A stretch of DNA of 64,000 nucleotides from Liolophura sinensis (GCF_032854445.1 NC_088307.1:370001-434000); one strand, 5' to 3'; counted from the stretch's first letter, positions 32,470 through 44,351 are shown. Notes: generated by a model not told the origin, from the letters alone. Program-made: numbers and translations.

Positions 32470-34380
32470 TCACCAGAGATTCTGAACCCTCTGTGCATAC
32501 CTGCCAACAAGAGTGTTATACTCATTGCAAAATTTGAGAAACTTAAAATGAAGGCGTTTGATGGAGTATCCTTGACAAACTAGTTTTTGAACTAACAGCT
32601 TGTGACGCAGATTAAAGTCATCACAATTTACGCAAGACCTGGCAAATGCTACAAGGCGAGATATGTATACGCCATATGCAGGACCATTTGGTATATTGCT
32701 ATCCAAATAAGGACAATTTACAATATCAAAATTGAAATTATCCATTTTGTCGTAAAGACGGCTTGAAAGGAGACCTTGTTCGTCTTTCTACAGATATATA
32801 TCCAAATAAGATCTTCCATCAGGACTATCTGTTGTCTCCTTTAAATCTAATGAAGGCGAATAGATTTTCTTCGCCGCCTCCGCAATATAGGGGCTATTTA
32901 ACGCCAGTAGATCATTAATATACCGCTTGGTAAATGAATAGGATCGAGCTTTAAAGATATTACTTTTAAGTAATTTCTGCATAGAGTCGTATTCATATGA
33001 AGATAGGCATAGGTTTGCCAAAAGAGGCGCACAATTGGTACCCAATGGAATACCTAAGCACTGTTGGTAAACGGTATTCCCAAATTTCATATACATGTAA
33101 TTAATGAGAAATTCAAGTAATTCAATGAATATTGTAACATGCCATTAGTGGTACCATTTATAAATAGTAGAAATAAAGAAAGCTATATTGCTTCGGACGT
33201 TAATGTAACGGTGACCTGTTTTAGTAAAGACCGAGACAATAAGGTCTTTGTGAGGAATTGTAGTATAAAGAGTAGAGAAATTCCATGTGGATACGTCTTT
33301 GTACGGTGAATGCATATGAGTATCAAGTTCTTCTGTAAGACGTTTGGAGTTGTTAAGAATCCACATGCAGTTGACACCTGAGTTTTTTGTTATGGCAAAA
33401 CAATACTTATTCCAAAATGACTTTACTTCTTGTAACGCTCTTGTAAGTAGGGTTGACTAGAGTTTGGTGGTACAACTTCTTGATCCCGCAATAAATCGAG
33501 CCTTGTATGGGGATGTATGCGTTTTTGTAGTCCAGTAAAGTTGTGGTACTTCTGTATCACGAGTAGATATATTTATGCGCCTTTCTTTAAGAAAGGTTTT
33601 GTGTTTATTAAATAGTTCTTCCAAAGTACATATAGTAGCAGAATACGTCGATATTGTTGAAGATGTACATAGCTCTTGAACAAGAAATTGATAATAATAA
33701 TTCTTACAAATAAAACTGACATTATTAGGAGCCTTGTCTGCTACAGTGATGACAAATTTGATATGAAGGTCAGCGAGTGTTTCTCGAACAGTGGGATCCT
33801 TCAGAACCTGTATAACTTTAGGTAGAGCATCAATGCCTATACGGTGTATAGCTAAACTAACCTTCTTTTTGACAATCTCAAGCCAATCGTTAAGTACCGA
33901 AAAATCCACTTTCTCCCGTTTTGACCATTTTTTAACATATTCCTCAAGCGCCGAGATGATATTTTTGATGTTAGATCTACTGTCGACATTTCTCCTTTCT
34001 CTATACTTAGTACCTCTCACAAAGAGATTCCTTAGATCATGATTCTTAATAAAATTAAGGCCACCAGTGAAGACATTTGCCGTAAGTAAAAACTGAGGAT
34101 TCACAATCACAGTTATAACCGCCAGAAGTATACGTCGCCAAATCGAACTCCTTGATGGCCTGGGAATAATTGAAAATTTCGGAAGCGATAGGTTTTGTAT
34201 ACTCATAGGATATGCAAGAGGGCTCCTGGATATTAAAATAATTACGCACAGCACTACGAAACATCAGGCTCATTAAAGATGCGTGGTAGGTTAATTAAAT
34301 CAAGGCCTCTGCCTAAATACTTTATCTTCAGAAGGAGTCGATCGTGATGAGTTTCAGTTGTAGTTACAGGGCGATACAAT
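32470..34380 (-). pseudogene. Penelope-like (tentative) reverse transcriptase element, decayed
   Basis: Minus-strand pieces lie in N-to-C order. 34380-34055 is N-terminal (YLGRGLDLINLPRIF, then CDCESSVF). 34254-33457 carries EEYVKKWSKREKV, VITVADKAPNNVSFICKNYY and VPQLYWTTKTH. 33366-33145 contains the RT motif WNFSTLYTTIPHKDL. 33096-32788 has YQQCLGIPLGTNCAPLLANL and YINDLLALN, with N replacing the first aspartate of the usual YIDD box. 32745-32470 has FNFDIVNCPYLDSNIPNGPA. Frameshifts and stops separate them. The ADKA and PQLY-x-TKTH motifs and the RT order resemble Penelope-like elements. No GIY-YIG domain was seen. The family name is tentative; the RT assignment is secure. Confidence 0.8.
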
Positions 34381-34399
34381 TGAAAATACGATATGTCTT

Positions 34400-34578
34400 G
34401 ATGACTCGGGAGCCTCCACCCAATGTGGCCGCTATGAGTTCAAGTCCAACTAAAGATGGTTTCCTCTCCGGTCGAGAGTAAAAAGGTATTCTAGTAGCCT
34501 ACGGATAGTCGTGGCTTTCTTCAGGGCTCTGTCCGATTTCTTCCCATCATAATGATGGTTGCCATGATATAAGAAAAA
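34400..34578 (+). mobile_element. SINE copy A of a head-to-tail trio
   Basis: Diverged copy starting in the head (GGGAGCCTCCACCCAATG) through to a decayed 3' part (GATATAAGAAAAATA). More degenerate than its neighbours, hence probably older. Confidence 0.82.
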
Positions 34579-34652
34579 TACCTGCTCGGTTTCCACCCAC
34601 CATAATTCTGGCTGCTGTCGTATAAGTTAAATATTCTTGAGTACAGTGTAAA
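34579..34652 (+). mobile_element. SINE copy B, 3' part only
   Basis: Begins inside the body (CTCGGTTTCCACCCACCATA) and runs through ATATTCTTGAGTACAGTGTA to AAACGCC, with no tail. Confidence 0.82.
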
Positions 34653-34654
34653 AC

Positions 34655-34902
34655 GCCAGCACAGCGCAATGACCTGGAAGTCCCCAACCAATGCGGTCGC
34701 TATGAGTTCAAGTCCAGCTCATACTTGGTTTGTCTCTTGCCGTAGTTTGGAAGGTCTACCAGGAACTTGCGGATGGTAGTGGGTATCCCCCAGGCTCTGC
34801 CCCGTGTCCTTCCACCACTATGATGGCCGCCGTCATATAAGTGCAATATTTTTTCAGTACGGCGTAAAACACCAATCAAATAAATAAATAAATAAATAAA
34901 TT
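34655..34902 (+). mobile_element. SINE copy C of a head-to-tail trio
   Basis: Nearly complete apart from the first part of the tRNA-like head (starts CACAGCGCAATGACC). It ends in five AAAT units. Confidence 0.92.
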
Positions 34903-35501
34903 CCACAAGGTTTAGGGTTATAACATGCACTGAGTTCTCCTCTAACACAGTGAGATCTTCTCGCTGTGGGGAGTAGTAATAGCTTACTATTGATGTTCAG
35001 AGGCGCCATGGTTATTTTCCTTGTGTACTCGCTTGATGTGGTGAAAGGGAAATACACTGCAATGGTGTACGTCTGTTTGGATCCGCTTGATCTACACTCC
35101 AAATATTATTCTGTTGATTTTAACAGAAAGTCTGTTATCTAGATTTAACAGAACTTTGAGTCTGTTATCTGAGTGATGCTGGAATGTTTTCTGTTATTGC
35201 AGCAAATTATTGTGTTAAAGATAACACACATATTCCATTAATTTAACACAACCATTTTATTAGACTAACACGATGTTACGTTGATTGTGACACAATATTG
35301 TGTCGCCATGATCATAATATATTTTAATCACTTAGACAACAGACTTTGTGTTAAATCTAACACATTAGTTTTTATACAGCTCACGAATGTTCAGAGACCT
35401 ACAGCAAGTCATCCCGCCTCGGGTCGCACTATACATTTGCTGAAATCCCTTGGAAAGGCTACAGCCTAAAGAAAGTACCTTCCTTCTTCTTCCTTCTTAT
35501 A
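34903..35501. other. Spacer including edge of duplicated lectin locus
   Basis: No gene. From about 35110 it holds an AACAG/CTGTTA-rich segment (TCTGTTATCTGAGTGATGCT at 35162) that recurs at 45815-46150 and marks the proximal edge of the tandem duplication. Confidence 0.65.
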
Positions 35502-37036
35502 TAAACTCTGTCAAAAAAGAAACGCAACCCCTGTCCTCGGATATCAAAAATTCGTTCGAATAAAGTTATTGCTTCCAAACTAAATTTTAGCCAAATGTAA
35601 TGAAATTATACACGTTTTTAATGAAGATTACCATCCAAACAACTGCCTTTTCTCTCCTAAGTGTATTTTATTGCTTATGACGTCACAACGCATGGACTGA
35701 CCCTGTTGACGTCGCACACAGAACCATTCACATGCAAATCATGTCAATGGCAGTTATAGTGCGGGGGTGTATAAAAGCCCATGTGCTTTCGTATTTTATT
35801 CATATATTCGTCGACGAAAAGCAGTCGGTAAAATGCCGCGACTGAGTGCTACCGACCGAAATATCGCCATCGGTCGTCTTCAAGCCGGAGAAAGTTTTGG
35901 TACTATTGCACGACACCTAAATGTTCACAAAACAACGATATCCCGACTTTGGGGCCGTTACAACAACTTTAATTCGACCAACGATCGCCCGAGAAGTGGA
36001 AGGCCAAGAATCACGACCCCACTTCAAGATCGGTACATCCGGGTCCTTCACCTGCGTAATCGGCATGCCCTACCAACCGTGACTGCCACACAAATACCAG
36101 GTTTGAGGAGAGTGTCGGCTCAAACGATTAGGAACCGTTTGAAAGAAGCGGGTTTGCGTGCCTGTAGACCAGTTGTTGGACCTGTACTACGCCCCTTACA
36201 TCGACGCCTATGACTCAGGTGGTGCAACAACGTAAGGATATGGGCTTTACAAAACTGGAGGCGCATCTGGTTTTCTGATGAATCCCGTTTTCTTGTGACA
36301 CGTCGCGACGGAAGACAGCGTGTGTATAGGAGACGTCATGAACGCTTTGCGCCCATCTACGTCCGGCAGGTGGACAGATTTGGCGGGGGCAGTGTTATGG
36401 TTTGGGGAGCCATCTCGTACAACCAGAAATCAGACTTGGTGATCGTTCCAGGGAACGTGACAGCCCAACGTTACATCAACCACGTGTTACAGCCTCACCT
36501 TCTCCCGATTATTGACCGACAGACACAGCTTTTTCAACAGGACAACGCCAGGCCTCATACTGCACGTGCAACAATGAACTTTCTGCAGGATTCCAACGTG
36601 AATGTCTTGCCGTGGCCCTGTAAATCACCAGACCTCAACCTTATTGAACACCTGTGGGATACTCTGGATCGACACGTGCGTCAACGTCAGCCAACGCCAC
36701 AGACGCTTCAACAGCTCGCCATTGCGTTACAGGAGGAGTGGAGGGCCATTCCCCAGGAGAGAATCCGGCGTCTTATCCGTTCTTGTCCAAGGAGATGCCG
36801 TGCAGTGATTGCAGCTCGTGGTGGTCATACGAGATACTGAGGAAGACGCCCCCTGGTGAGCAACTGGTGTCTGTGAGATGACTTTTGAAAAGACAGTTTT
36901 AAACATGACCATCTTGATTATTATTCTGCCAAATTTCTGACTTCTGTTTTCAATAAGAAAAAAGTTGTGCTGTTCTAAAACTAAATATTAAAATCTCTAA
37001 AATACGGCGGTTGCGTTTCTTTTTTGACAGAGTTTA
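35502..37036 (+). mobile_element. Tc1-like transposon 1 with intact terminal inverted repeats
   Basis: TA target dinucleotides lie at 35502-35503 and 37035-37036. The terminal inverted repeats begin AACTCTGTCAAAAAAGAAAC (from 35504), and the reverse complement ends at 37034; at least 26 bp match perfectly. Element length is 1531 bp, with one transposase frame interrupted once. Confidence 0.95.
35833..36840 (+). pseudogene. Tc1-family DD34E transposase with one nonsense codon
   Basis: Cut-and-paste transposase that would bind the terminal repeats and insert at TA. The frame from ATG 35833 to TGA 36840 is 335 codons, broken only by TGA at 36211-36213, where an arginine CGA is expected. N-terminal helix-turn-helix (AIGRLQAGESFGTIARHLNV), a GRPR motif and the catalytic triad are all visible: FSDESRF, QQDNARPHTA, and the E of LNLIEHLW with exactly 34 residues between the second D and the E. 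It ends GGHTRY, usual for the family. Everything except the single stop looks functional, so it is probably a recent insertion. Confidence 0.93.
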
Positions 37037-37082
37037 CATGTATTTACCAACCAAATGCGATTGAAAGGTAGCACTCCAGCGT

Positions 37083-37217
37083 GGAGCAATGACCCAGAAG
37101 TTGCCCAGCAATGCGGTCGCTGTGAGTTCAAGTCTCGCTCGTGCTGGCTTTCTCTCTGGCCGCACCAATATGTGAAATATTCTTGAGTACGGAGAAAAAA
37201 ATCAATCAAATAAAAAA
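37083..37217 (+). mobile_element. SINE with internal deletion
   Basis: Head (GCAATGACCCAGAAG, GAGTTCAAGTC) joins directly to the 3' segment ATATTCTTGAGTACGGAG. About 110 bp of the body is missing. Confidence 0.87.
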
Positions 37218-37895
37218 GTCAATCATACCAAACAAAATCTGTGTTCAGGAGAAAATTCTTCCTGCAGGGCAAACCATATATTTATGAAGGATATTACATC
37301 ATTATGCTTTTTCCCCATACTATGAGGGTCGGATGTAGAGGAAACCGGAATACCCGGAGCGAACCGTCAGCCTTTGACAAGTAACTGGCGAACTTTCCCA
37401 CGAGTGAGTACAGATCAACGGACCACAGAAACTAAAATATTTGTCTATTTGATGGTTGGAGGGATTGCTCTCAACACTTTACTTAAGTAACGTGATAATA
37501 TCCTGTTAAATGAAAGCAATTACTGGTTTGTCCCACACACTTTCGTCACAAGAAACATACAATAATATCCTGATAATTGGAATTAATTACTGTATTGTTT
37601 CAGACACTTAAGTTACAAGAAATAAATAATAATATCATATATTTGGAATAAATTACTGTATTGTCCCCCACACTTTCGTCACAAATAACATATCATAATA
37701 TGCTAGTATGTCAAATTAATTACTGGATTGTTTAAAACACTTTAGTTACAATTGACACTTAATAATATCCTAGAAATTGAAATTAATTACAAGATTGTTC
37801 CCGTCACTTTATTTACAAGTAACATATAATAATATGTTGGCAATCGAAATTAATTACTGGTGATGACAGTTCATTGAAGACTCATTGTTTCAGTT
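37218..37895. other. Non-coding flank in lectin copy A
   Basis: No gene. Contains AT-rich internal repeats of about 90 bp around AATTAATTACTGGATTGTTT and CACTTTAGTTACAA (37500-37870), which also occur in copy B at 46440-46670. Confidence 0.65.
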
Positions 37896-38116
37896 TTAAA
37901 TTGTAACAATTTCACATGCGTCCCACACCGAATTTGTCACGCTTTCAATTTTGTTTTCTGTGCCTGCATATTCTCAGCATCGGCCAGAACGGGTATCGTA
38001 GTTGAAAACCCGACAAGGGTGCAGTCAGAGGCGGAAACACATTGTAGCAGCAAACTCTCTCTTCTCGAAAAGGTGATCATCTTGTATCACGGAATCCCTC
38101 TTCACAATACTGGAAA

Positions 38117-39888
38117 CTGAACAAACACACCGGTCATTCTATCAACAACAGTTACGACTGTCTGCCATTTCCTGGCTTCAGGAAATATGTAGGAATTGAC
38201 AGCCAACAAAATATGAAACCCAACAGTAGACAGGGCTTCGGGCCTCATGATAACGTAATTATCTTAGATTTAAATGAAACATAGTCATACCTTTAAAGTG
38301 GTTTACTGCGATAAAATTTTGGCTTATATGAGGAATTCTTTTTACGTGTATAATACAACACGGCGTGACAAATCTAAGCTTGTGACAAGAGTCTAAGTAG
38401 TTTATTTATAAAGATTGGAACTTTCTGACTTACTGTTCATTTTGTTGAGACTTTGTGGACGAGGGTGCTGAGACCCTTTAGGCTCTGGCAAAACAAGAAA
38501 ATACAGAAAACTGATAAAAGATGAATAAAACAATTTTTACCCAATACTTTTAACTTGCGCAGGCCCTCTCTGTTGATTTTCTGTAAAAAGTCAAATTTGA
38601 ATGAAATTTTAAGTAGCGGCAAAAGCCCTGTTTGCTCCTAGCCTAATGTTGTGCCATTACGACATAAAATCCACAAAACATCGTGTAACATGAGGTGAAC
38701 TGACGTGTTTCACGGCGGGCTGGCGATAGACACGAACAAGTTGAGAAATGTTCTGGAAGATTGGTAAATATTTCGTGAATAAGGGAGAAAAGGCTAAAAG
38801 AAAATCGGGATCATCCTATGGTAAGTTCTTCGTAAGTCTATCGTTACTTCGCACTAATCGGTTAATTTGAGAACCACTACATCAGCAACGATACACCTTA
38901 GCTCAAAAAGAATCAATAATACGCAATTTTTTATCCTATAAACATTATGGAAACAAAATGTTTTCATCCACACCCTGTGTTACCAAGGACAGGAGATGAC
39001 GTGGTCTCTAGCTTTAGGGCCTTCTTACAGAATGTTACATGTATTTTAGAAACATCCCCTAGTTAGGTTATCCTGGAAATTCAGTTCCTGTCTCTTGTAT
39101 CTGTACATAGTGTGACAACTGAGATAAATATAGGGTAACAATTTGGGGAATCGCGCGGCATCACGACATAAGAGAGAAAGTCCACAGGATATTTGCAAAT
39201 AGCATTTTGTAGTCAAAAAGAATTATACATGTGTGAAATAGTAGTATAATCCAGTATGGATGAATATCAAAGATTTCTGCCAACGGTGGGCAGCCAAAGT
39301 GAGCTTTTACACCTTGCTGTGTTAAATATGTAGCAAATATGACGAGCAAAGAAAAACTGACACAAAAACACCATGGGAAGCACATTTACCGTTCGTCATG
39401 TTGTCAAATTATACAGGAGACAAACAGATCTTAAATTTGACCTTTTTGAGGCATTTTAATTACGCTCAAGAATGAAAAGGTACACCGGAAACAAGAACAT
39501 GCTATAACGTCAACACCGTTCTGTGAAAGCACGTGGCAAAATTCAGACAAAAACATTTATTAACGGGGTGTTATAAATTTAAAATGAGACTTTATATATG
39601 CTTATATTAGCCAGTGATTACAAATTAAGGGATTGGTTCACATAATGAGAATATCAGTTGCCAATCACTCCAATTACTTCTGTCAAAATAAGTGAGTGTA
39701 AGTGAGACAACAGGCGGAACCAGCATCAGTAAACAGCAGGAAAATGTGGGATTGTGGATTTGATTACAACAAATTTATTAATGTCTGACCTGGCAGTTTG
39801 AAAACAACAATGTATAATTAAGGCTGAATAGCTATGGTGCCGATGCAGTTATTTGCACTTGGACGGAGAGCACGCTTGCATATACAGT
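38117..39888. other. Non-coding intron of lectin copy A
   Basis: AT-rich sequence that aligns in patches with copy B intron 3 (for example 39060-39390 with 48700-49010). Short frames here show no domain. No gene seen. Confidence 0.6.
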
Positions 39889-41290
39889 CCTGGAAAAAAG
39901 TTTGGAATATTGGTGAATTTCACACCATCTCCACGAAGAGCGTGGTTCGTTGCGTTCAGGTCAATAATCTGTCGATTGGTTTCACTTGGACTAGTCTCTA
40001 TGATGCATTATCAATAGTTTCCTCAAACCAAAACATTTCTAAATGTTATAGGAGACGAGTTTTTCACGATATTCTGAAAGCGCCCCAAACAAGTGCAGAA
40101 ATTCAGTGAAACCCATGTATTTTATTACGAGCTGTAACTTTTATTCGATTGGAAATATGTCTACAATACTTGGTAAGTTAAATATGCAAAACACTAACAA
40201 TACAGAGAATTAATTTAGTACTTGGTGTGCCCACCCCTCGCATTGTACAATGCGCGCACACGTCTTGGCATACTGACAACTAAGGAAGTCAAAGTTTCTT
40301 CCGGTATATCTCTCCAGCAAGTGAGCACAGCACGAGTTAGTTCAGCCACGTTCGTTGTGGCTTCATCCAGGTTATTCAACCCACGGGAAACTTCCGCCCA
40401 CAAGTTCTCAATTGGGTTCATATCCGGTGAAATGGCTGGCCACTGCATGTGCTCAACACCCTCCTGTTCCAGAAAATTCCGTATCAGTTCGGTCCGGTGC
40501 GTTGTCGTCCTGATACACAAAGTTTGTCCTGAATTGTTGCCGAGCAAATGGGAGCATTATCGTTTCCAGAATCCGTTGATATTGGTGCTGGTTCATGTGT
40601 CCATCCAAGACGTGCAGGTCGCATTTACCAGTGCTATGAAAAGCACCCCAGACGGTGACCCCACCACCCCCGCCTTGGACTCTGGGCATGATGCAATCTT
40701 CGTTCAGAGCCTCGTGAGCCTGACGACGCACCATCACACGGCCATTTTCCCGGTAGACGACAAAACGAGACTCATCACTGAATATCACGTGTCGCCAGTG
40801 TCCCACCTGCCAGTTCAGGTGTTCCCGCGCCCAGGATAAGCGTGCCTGGCGGTGTCGACGCTGTAGCAAAGGCTTCCTCTTAGGCCTCCTTACCAAATAC
40901 CCAGCAGTCAACAGTCTGGATCGCACTAAGCGGCTTGACACAGGAGTATTGGTAAATCTCATCAAGTCAGCGCGTATCTGGTTGGAACTCTTCGTACGGC
41001 CATTGCGGCAAAGTCTCACCAGATACCGGTCCTCTCTCTCGGTGGCCTTTCGTGGCCGACCAGACCTCGGTCTAGGCGTCGGCACACCCGTCTGTCGGTG
41101 TCGCTTAAAGATTTTGGAGACGGCTCCCTGAGTGACACCAAGAGCTGCTGCAATGTCCTTCTGTTTTGCTCCAGCCAGGCTCATACCAACGATACGGTTG
41201 CAGACTGCAGCACTCAGTTGACGTCTCATGATCACAGCAGTATTGTTGGAAACACTCTGGAGCACTGGCATGCCTTAACCGAGCTTTTAT
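39889..41290 (-). mobile_element. Tc1-like transposon 2, one end recognised
   Basis: The left end begins CAGTCCTGGAAAAAAGTTTG at 39889 after TATATA, as expected for a Tc1 terminal repeat inserted at TA. The matching inverted end was not found to the right, so that boundary is approximate. Copy B has no transposon at the corresponding place (near 49290). Confidence 0.75.
40215..41229 (-). pseudogene. Tc1-family transposase with frameshift
   Basis: Minus-strand frame starting at MRRQLSAAVCNRIVGMSLAG (ATG near 41229). It includes a helix-turn-helix (KDIAAALGVTQGAVSKIFKR), GRPRKA, IFSDESRFVVYRE with the first catalytic D, a GGGGGVTVWGAF stretch, and FVYQDDNAP with the second D. A deletion near 40505 shifts the frame just after DDNAP. 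The other frame then continues to WPAISPDMNPIENLWAEV with the third acidic residue and ends GGHTKY. The single frameshift inactivates it. It is a different subfamily from elements 1 and 3. Confidence 0.92.
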
Positions 41291-41442
41291 AAGAGTTACA
41301 AGGTTAAATTATAATCATGTCTGCGTACATGACATAATCCACTACATTTTCCACCCAAACAAGAATGTGTGCATTCAATGTAAGGCGCACAAAAGTATGT
41401 TTCTGGTAAATGCTATCATCAGTGAAAACAATATTCCAACAG

Positions 41443-42152
41443 TGCCACTGTTTACATATGCTAAGTTCAGGGAGTGCTGTCTGCCTCTACCTTAGAATAT
41501 TCCAGAATGCGCTCAGTTCGGTTCCTATTTGTTTACATCAAGTGTTCAGGAATTTTCTTATTCTGGACAATTCCACCTGGCTATATAAGACGGGGGAGAA
41601 CAGAGAGGAAAAAGGAGAATTATTGAGAGTTTGGATGCTTTCGCTGTGTATTACTTTAGTAGGCCTTTTGTGCTGAATTTTGGTGTCTCTATAGCCTCTG
41701 GCTTTGTTATATCCTATCTCCACCGAGCACTTGTTCAGTCTGAACTTGTATGTTTAATTTGTGCTCTTGTATACACAGTGCTTATTAGTACACGGACCCT
41801 GTCTGTGGAATTTTGTGTATATTTCGTCATACACTCAGTTATACTGTGGATTTTCCCTCTTGTGAATTTGCCTCTGAGCATTTATTGCTGTGTGATATAT
41901 ATATTGTGGAATATATGCGTCCGTTTGGACTTGACACCGTAAGTACTTTAGTATTTGTATAGATACTGCTATCCTTTCTTGTTAAACTTAAGTACTTTAG
42001 TATTTGTATAAGTTTTATTATCTGTTCTTGTTAAGCTAATAAATTGTTGTAAAATAAAATCTGCTGGTTTTGGTTACTTTTTTGTGCGGCTAAACTGTCG
42101 TGTATTTCGAACAAGCCATCTCTTTATAATACAGACAGTTTGGGTCGTAACA
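41443..42152 (+). mobile_element. LTR-like element (solo LTR candidate), copy 1
   Basis: A 710-bp unit with TG...CA ends (TGCCACTGTTTACATATG to GGGTCGTAACA). It has a TATA box (CTATATAAGA at 41581) and AATAAA signals at 42038 and 42054. A reverse-complement copy is at 50651-51328 with the TATA and AATAAA regions conserved. The layout fits U3-R-U5 of a retroelement LTR, but no target duplication was found, so the identification is tentative. No coding content. Confidence 0.55.
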
Positions 42153-42204
42153 TGTGGAAACTTTGGATACATTACCAGATTGTGCTGTCCCATATTTATT
42201 CTTC

Positions 42205-43759
42205 TAAACTACCAGGCAAAAGAAAGGTTTCACCGTATTTTTTGTCATAAAAAAAATAAAAGCGCGTTCCGGATTTGATTCTAAGCAGGACATGGTGTAT
42301 GACTGCATCGTTTCCTCTACCAGAGCGCATCGTCACGAACGCAGCAATTGGAATTGTGAAATTGCGATAACATGCAAAACGTCCTTTTGAGGCATGGCTC
42401 GTGATGCACGTGCGGTAATGTTGCATAAATACTCTTGCTCGAAAGAGCAGACATTCAGTGACCGAAAAAACACCAACAGTATACCAAGACTTACCCAAGC
42501 GCAACGAGACCAGGCCATCGGTATGTCCACCATGGGAGTCTCGCAACGTCACATTGCAAGAACGTTCAACTGCAGCCAAACCACCATCAGGAGGTTGTTG
42601 ATACGCTATCAGCAGACAGGCCAGACCCAAGACAGACCAAGATCGGGAAGACCGAGGGTAACAACTGCGGCTGAAGATCGCTACATCCGGCAGATCCACC
42701 TCCGAAACCGATTCGTCACGGCGACGTCGACAGCGGGGACGGCACTAGGCCATGTCATCAGCCCCAGGACAACACTGCTTCGTCTTCGTTCAGCTGGTTT
42801 ACGACCTTACCGCCCCTTCCGTAGGATGGCCTTGACCCTTTTACACCGTCAACGCAGATTGCGATGGGCACGTATTGTACGTCGGTGGCAGCGACGTGAC
42901 TGGGCGAGAGTGCTGTTTACAGACGAGAGCAGGTTCTGTCTATTCAGGAACGATGGCAGAGTTCGAGTTTTCCGACGAAGAGGCGAGCGCCTCGCGCCAA
43001 ACTGCGTAAGAGAGGTTTATCCGTTTGGAGGCGGAGGCGTCATGGTTTGGGGAGGGATTTGTGACCAAATGAAGACGCAGCTGGTTATTGTGCGAGGTAA
43101 TCTGACTGGCCAGCGATACCTTGATGAGGTACTGAGACCTGTCGTCGTTCCTTTCCTTTAATGACAGCCAAAAGGATCGATCTTGCAGCACGACAACGCA
43201 AGACCTCACACTGCCCGCATTTTTACAGACTACCTCGAGACCGCAAACGTCATCGTGTTGCCCTGGCCAGCCAACTCACCAGACATGAACCCCATTGACC
43301 ATCTCTGGGATCACCTTGACCGCCGTTTGAGACAGTTGGTGCCTCCTCCAACTAACCAACAGGAACTTGAGCAAGCTCTGTTAAACCTATGGAACGTTAC
43401 CCCAGCTGACGTCATCCGGCGACGGACGACGTCAATACGGAGGCGTGTGCTTGCATGCATTGATGCCCAGGGTGGCCACACTCGCTACTGATGACTGTAG
43501 TCCTTCATTTCTGTGGATACTGTGACTTTACATGCACTTGCCAGTTAACTTTACATTTGTGTAATTTTTTCTTCTGACCCCTTGTCTCTTTCATTGTGTT
43601 TTGTGGCCAATTGAATGCCAATATTTTAAAGCCTTTTTGAGAGAATATTTCACAATGATTCCTGTTTATAAACCAATCTTCTTAATTCTTATATCTGACT
43701 TTGTTTTTGTTTTATGGGCTCAAGAAGTGGGTGAAACCTTTCTTTTGCCTGGTAGTTTA
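42205..43759 (+). mobile_element. Tc1-like transposon 3 with terminal inverted repeats
   Basis: TA lies at 42205-42206 and 43758-43759. The inverted ends AACTACCAGGCAAAAGAAAG (from 42207) and its complement (to 43757) match for about 28 bp. Length 1551 bp. Its right end abuts the TTTA tail of a SINE, indicating insertion into that tail. Confidence 0.94.
42394..43491 (+). pseudogene. Tc1-family transposase with two adjacent stops and a DDD triad
   Basis: The frame from ATG 42394 runs to TAA TGA at 43159-43164, then continues in the same frame to 43491. Visible parts are a helix-turn-helix region (AIGMSTMGVSQRHIARTFNC), GRPRVTT, LFTDESRFCLF with the first D, GGGGVMVWGGI, and LQHDNARPHTA with the second D. 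In SPDMNPIDHLWDHL a D sits at the third catalytic position where Tc1 enzymes have E; the spacing is 34 residues. It ends GGHTRY. The tandem stops make it inactive as written unless they were read through. Confidence 0.9.
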
Positions 43760-43995
43760 TTTATTTATGCATTTGAATGGTGTTTTAGGCCGTACTCATA
43801 AATATTTCACTTATACAGCTGCCAGAATTATGGTGGGAGGAAACCGGGAAGAGACCGGAGGAACCCACTATCATCCGCGGGTTGCTGGGAAACCTTGCTG
43901 AAGAGGAAGATAAAATGAGCTGGCCTTGAACTGACAGTGACAGTGGGTCCCTCCTGGGTAATTGGCATGCTAACCACCAGGGCCACGAAACTCCA
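43760..43995 (-). mobile_element. SINE interrupted at its tail by Tc1 element 3
   Basis: Reverse-complement SINE beginning with TTATTTATGCATTTGAATGG and ending near CCACCAGGGCCACGAA. It corresponds to the SINE at 49478-49735 in copy B, so it predates the duplication. Confidence 0.88.
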
Positions 43996-44351
43996 CTGCC
44001 CCAGCGATCCAGTGTTAATTTTATGCGTGTGTACACGATATACATATACATGGTATTTCACTGTCGTATTGAGGTTTTTCATTCAATTCCATTGTCTCAT
44101 TTAATGACAACAAATACAAGTGTCTTAAATATCAAGGTATGGTGTAATAAGGATTCTTACCATGCTCACAGACATAAGGTAATTTGTCATGACACTTCAT
44201 TTTTTGCCGCCAATAGCTAATACTGTAGTACTTGATGACCTACGATATCAAATGCATGCAGTGAGGCACAACGTCCATGTTTGAAACCATGTTTTAATTG
44301 TTGTTGCAATGTTTATACTAGTCGACCAGAGATCACCAGCAACAGGTGTGC

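Noticed and set aside
40222-40839. 205-codon plus-strand frame
   Set aside because: It is antisense to the Tc1-like transposase at 40215-41229, whose motifs are all on the minus strand.
41631-41942. 103-codon hydrophobic plus-strand frame
   Set aside because: Lies inside the LTR-like element downstream of its TATA box. In the inverted copy the frame is only partly conserved and there is no known protein resemblance, so it is probably non-coding leader sequence.
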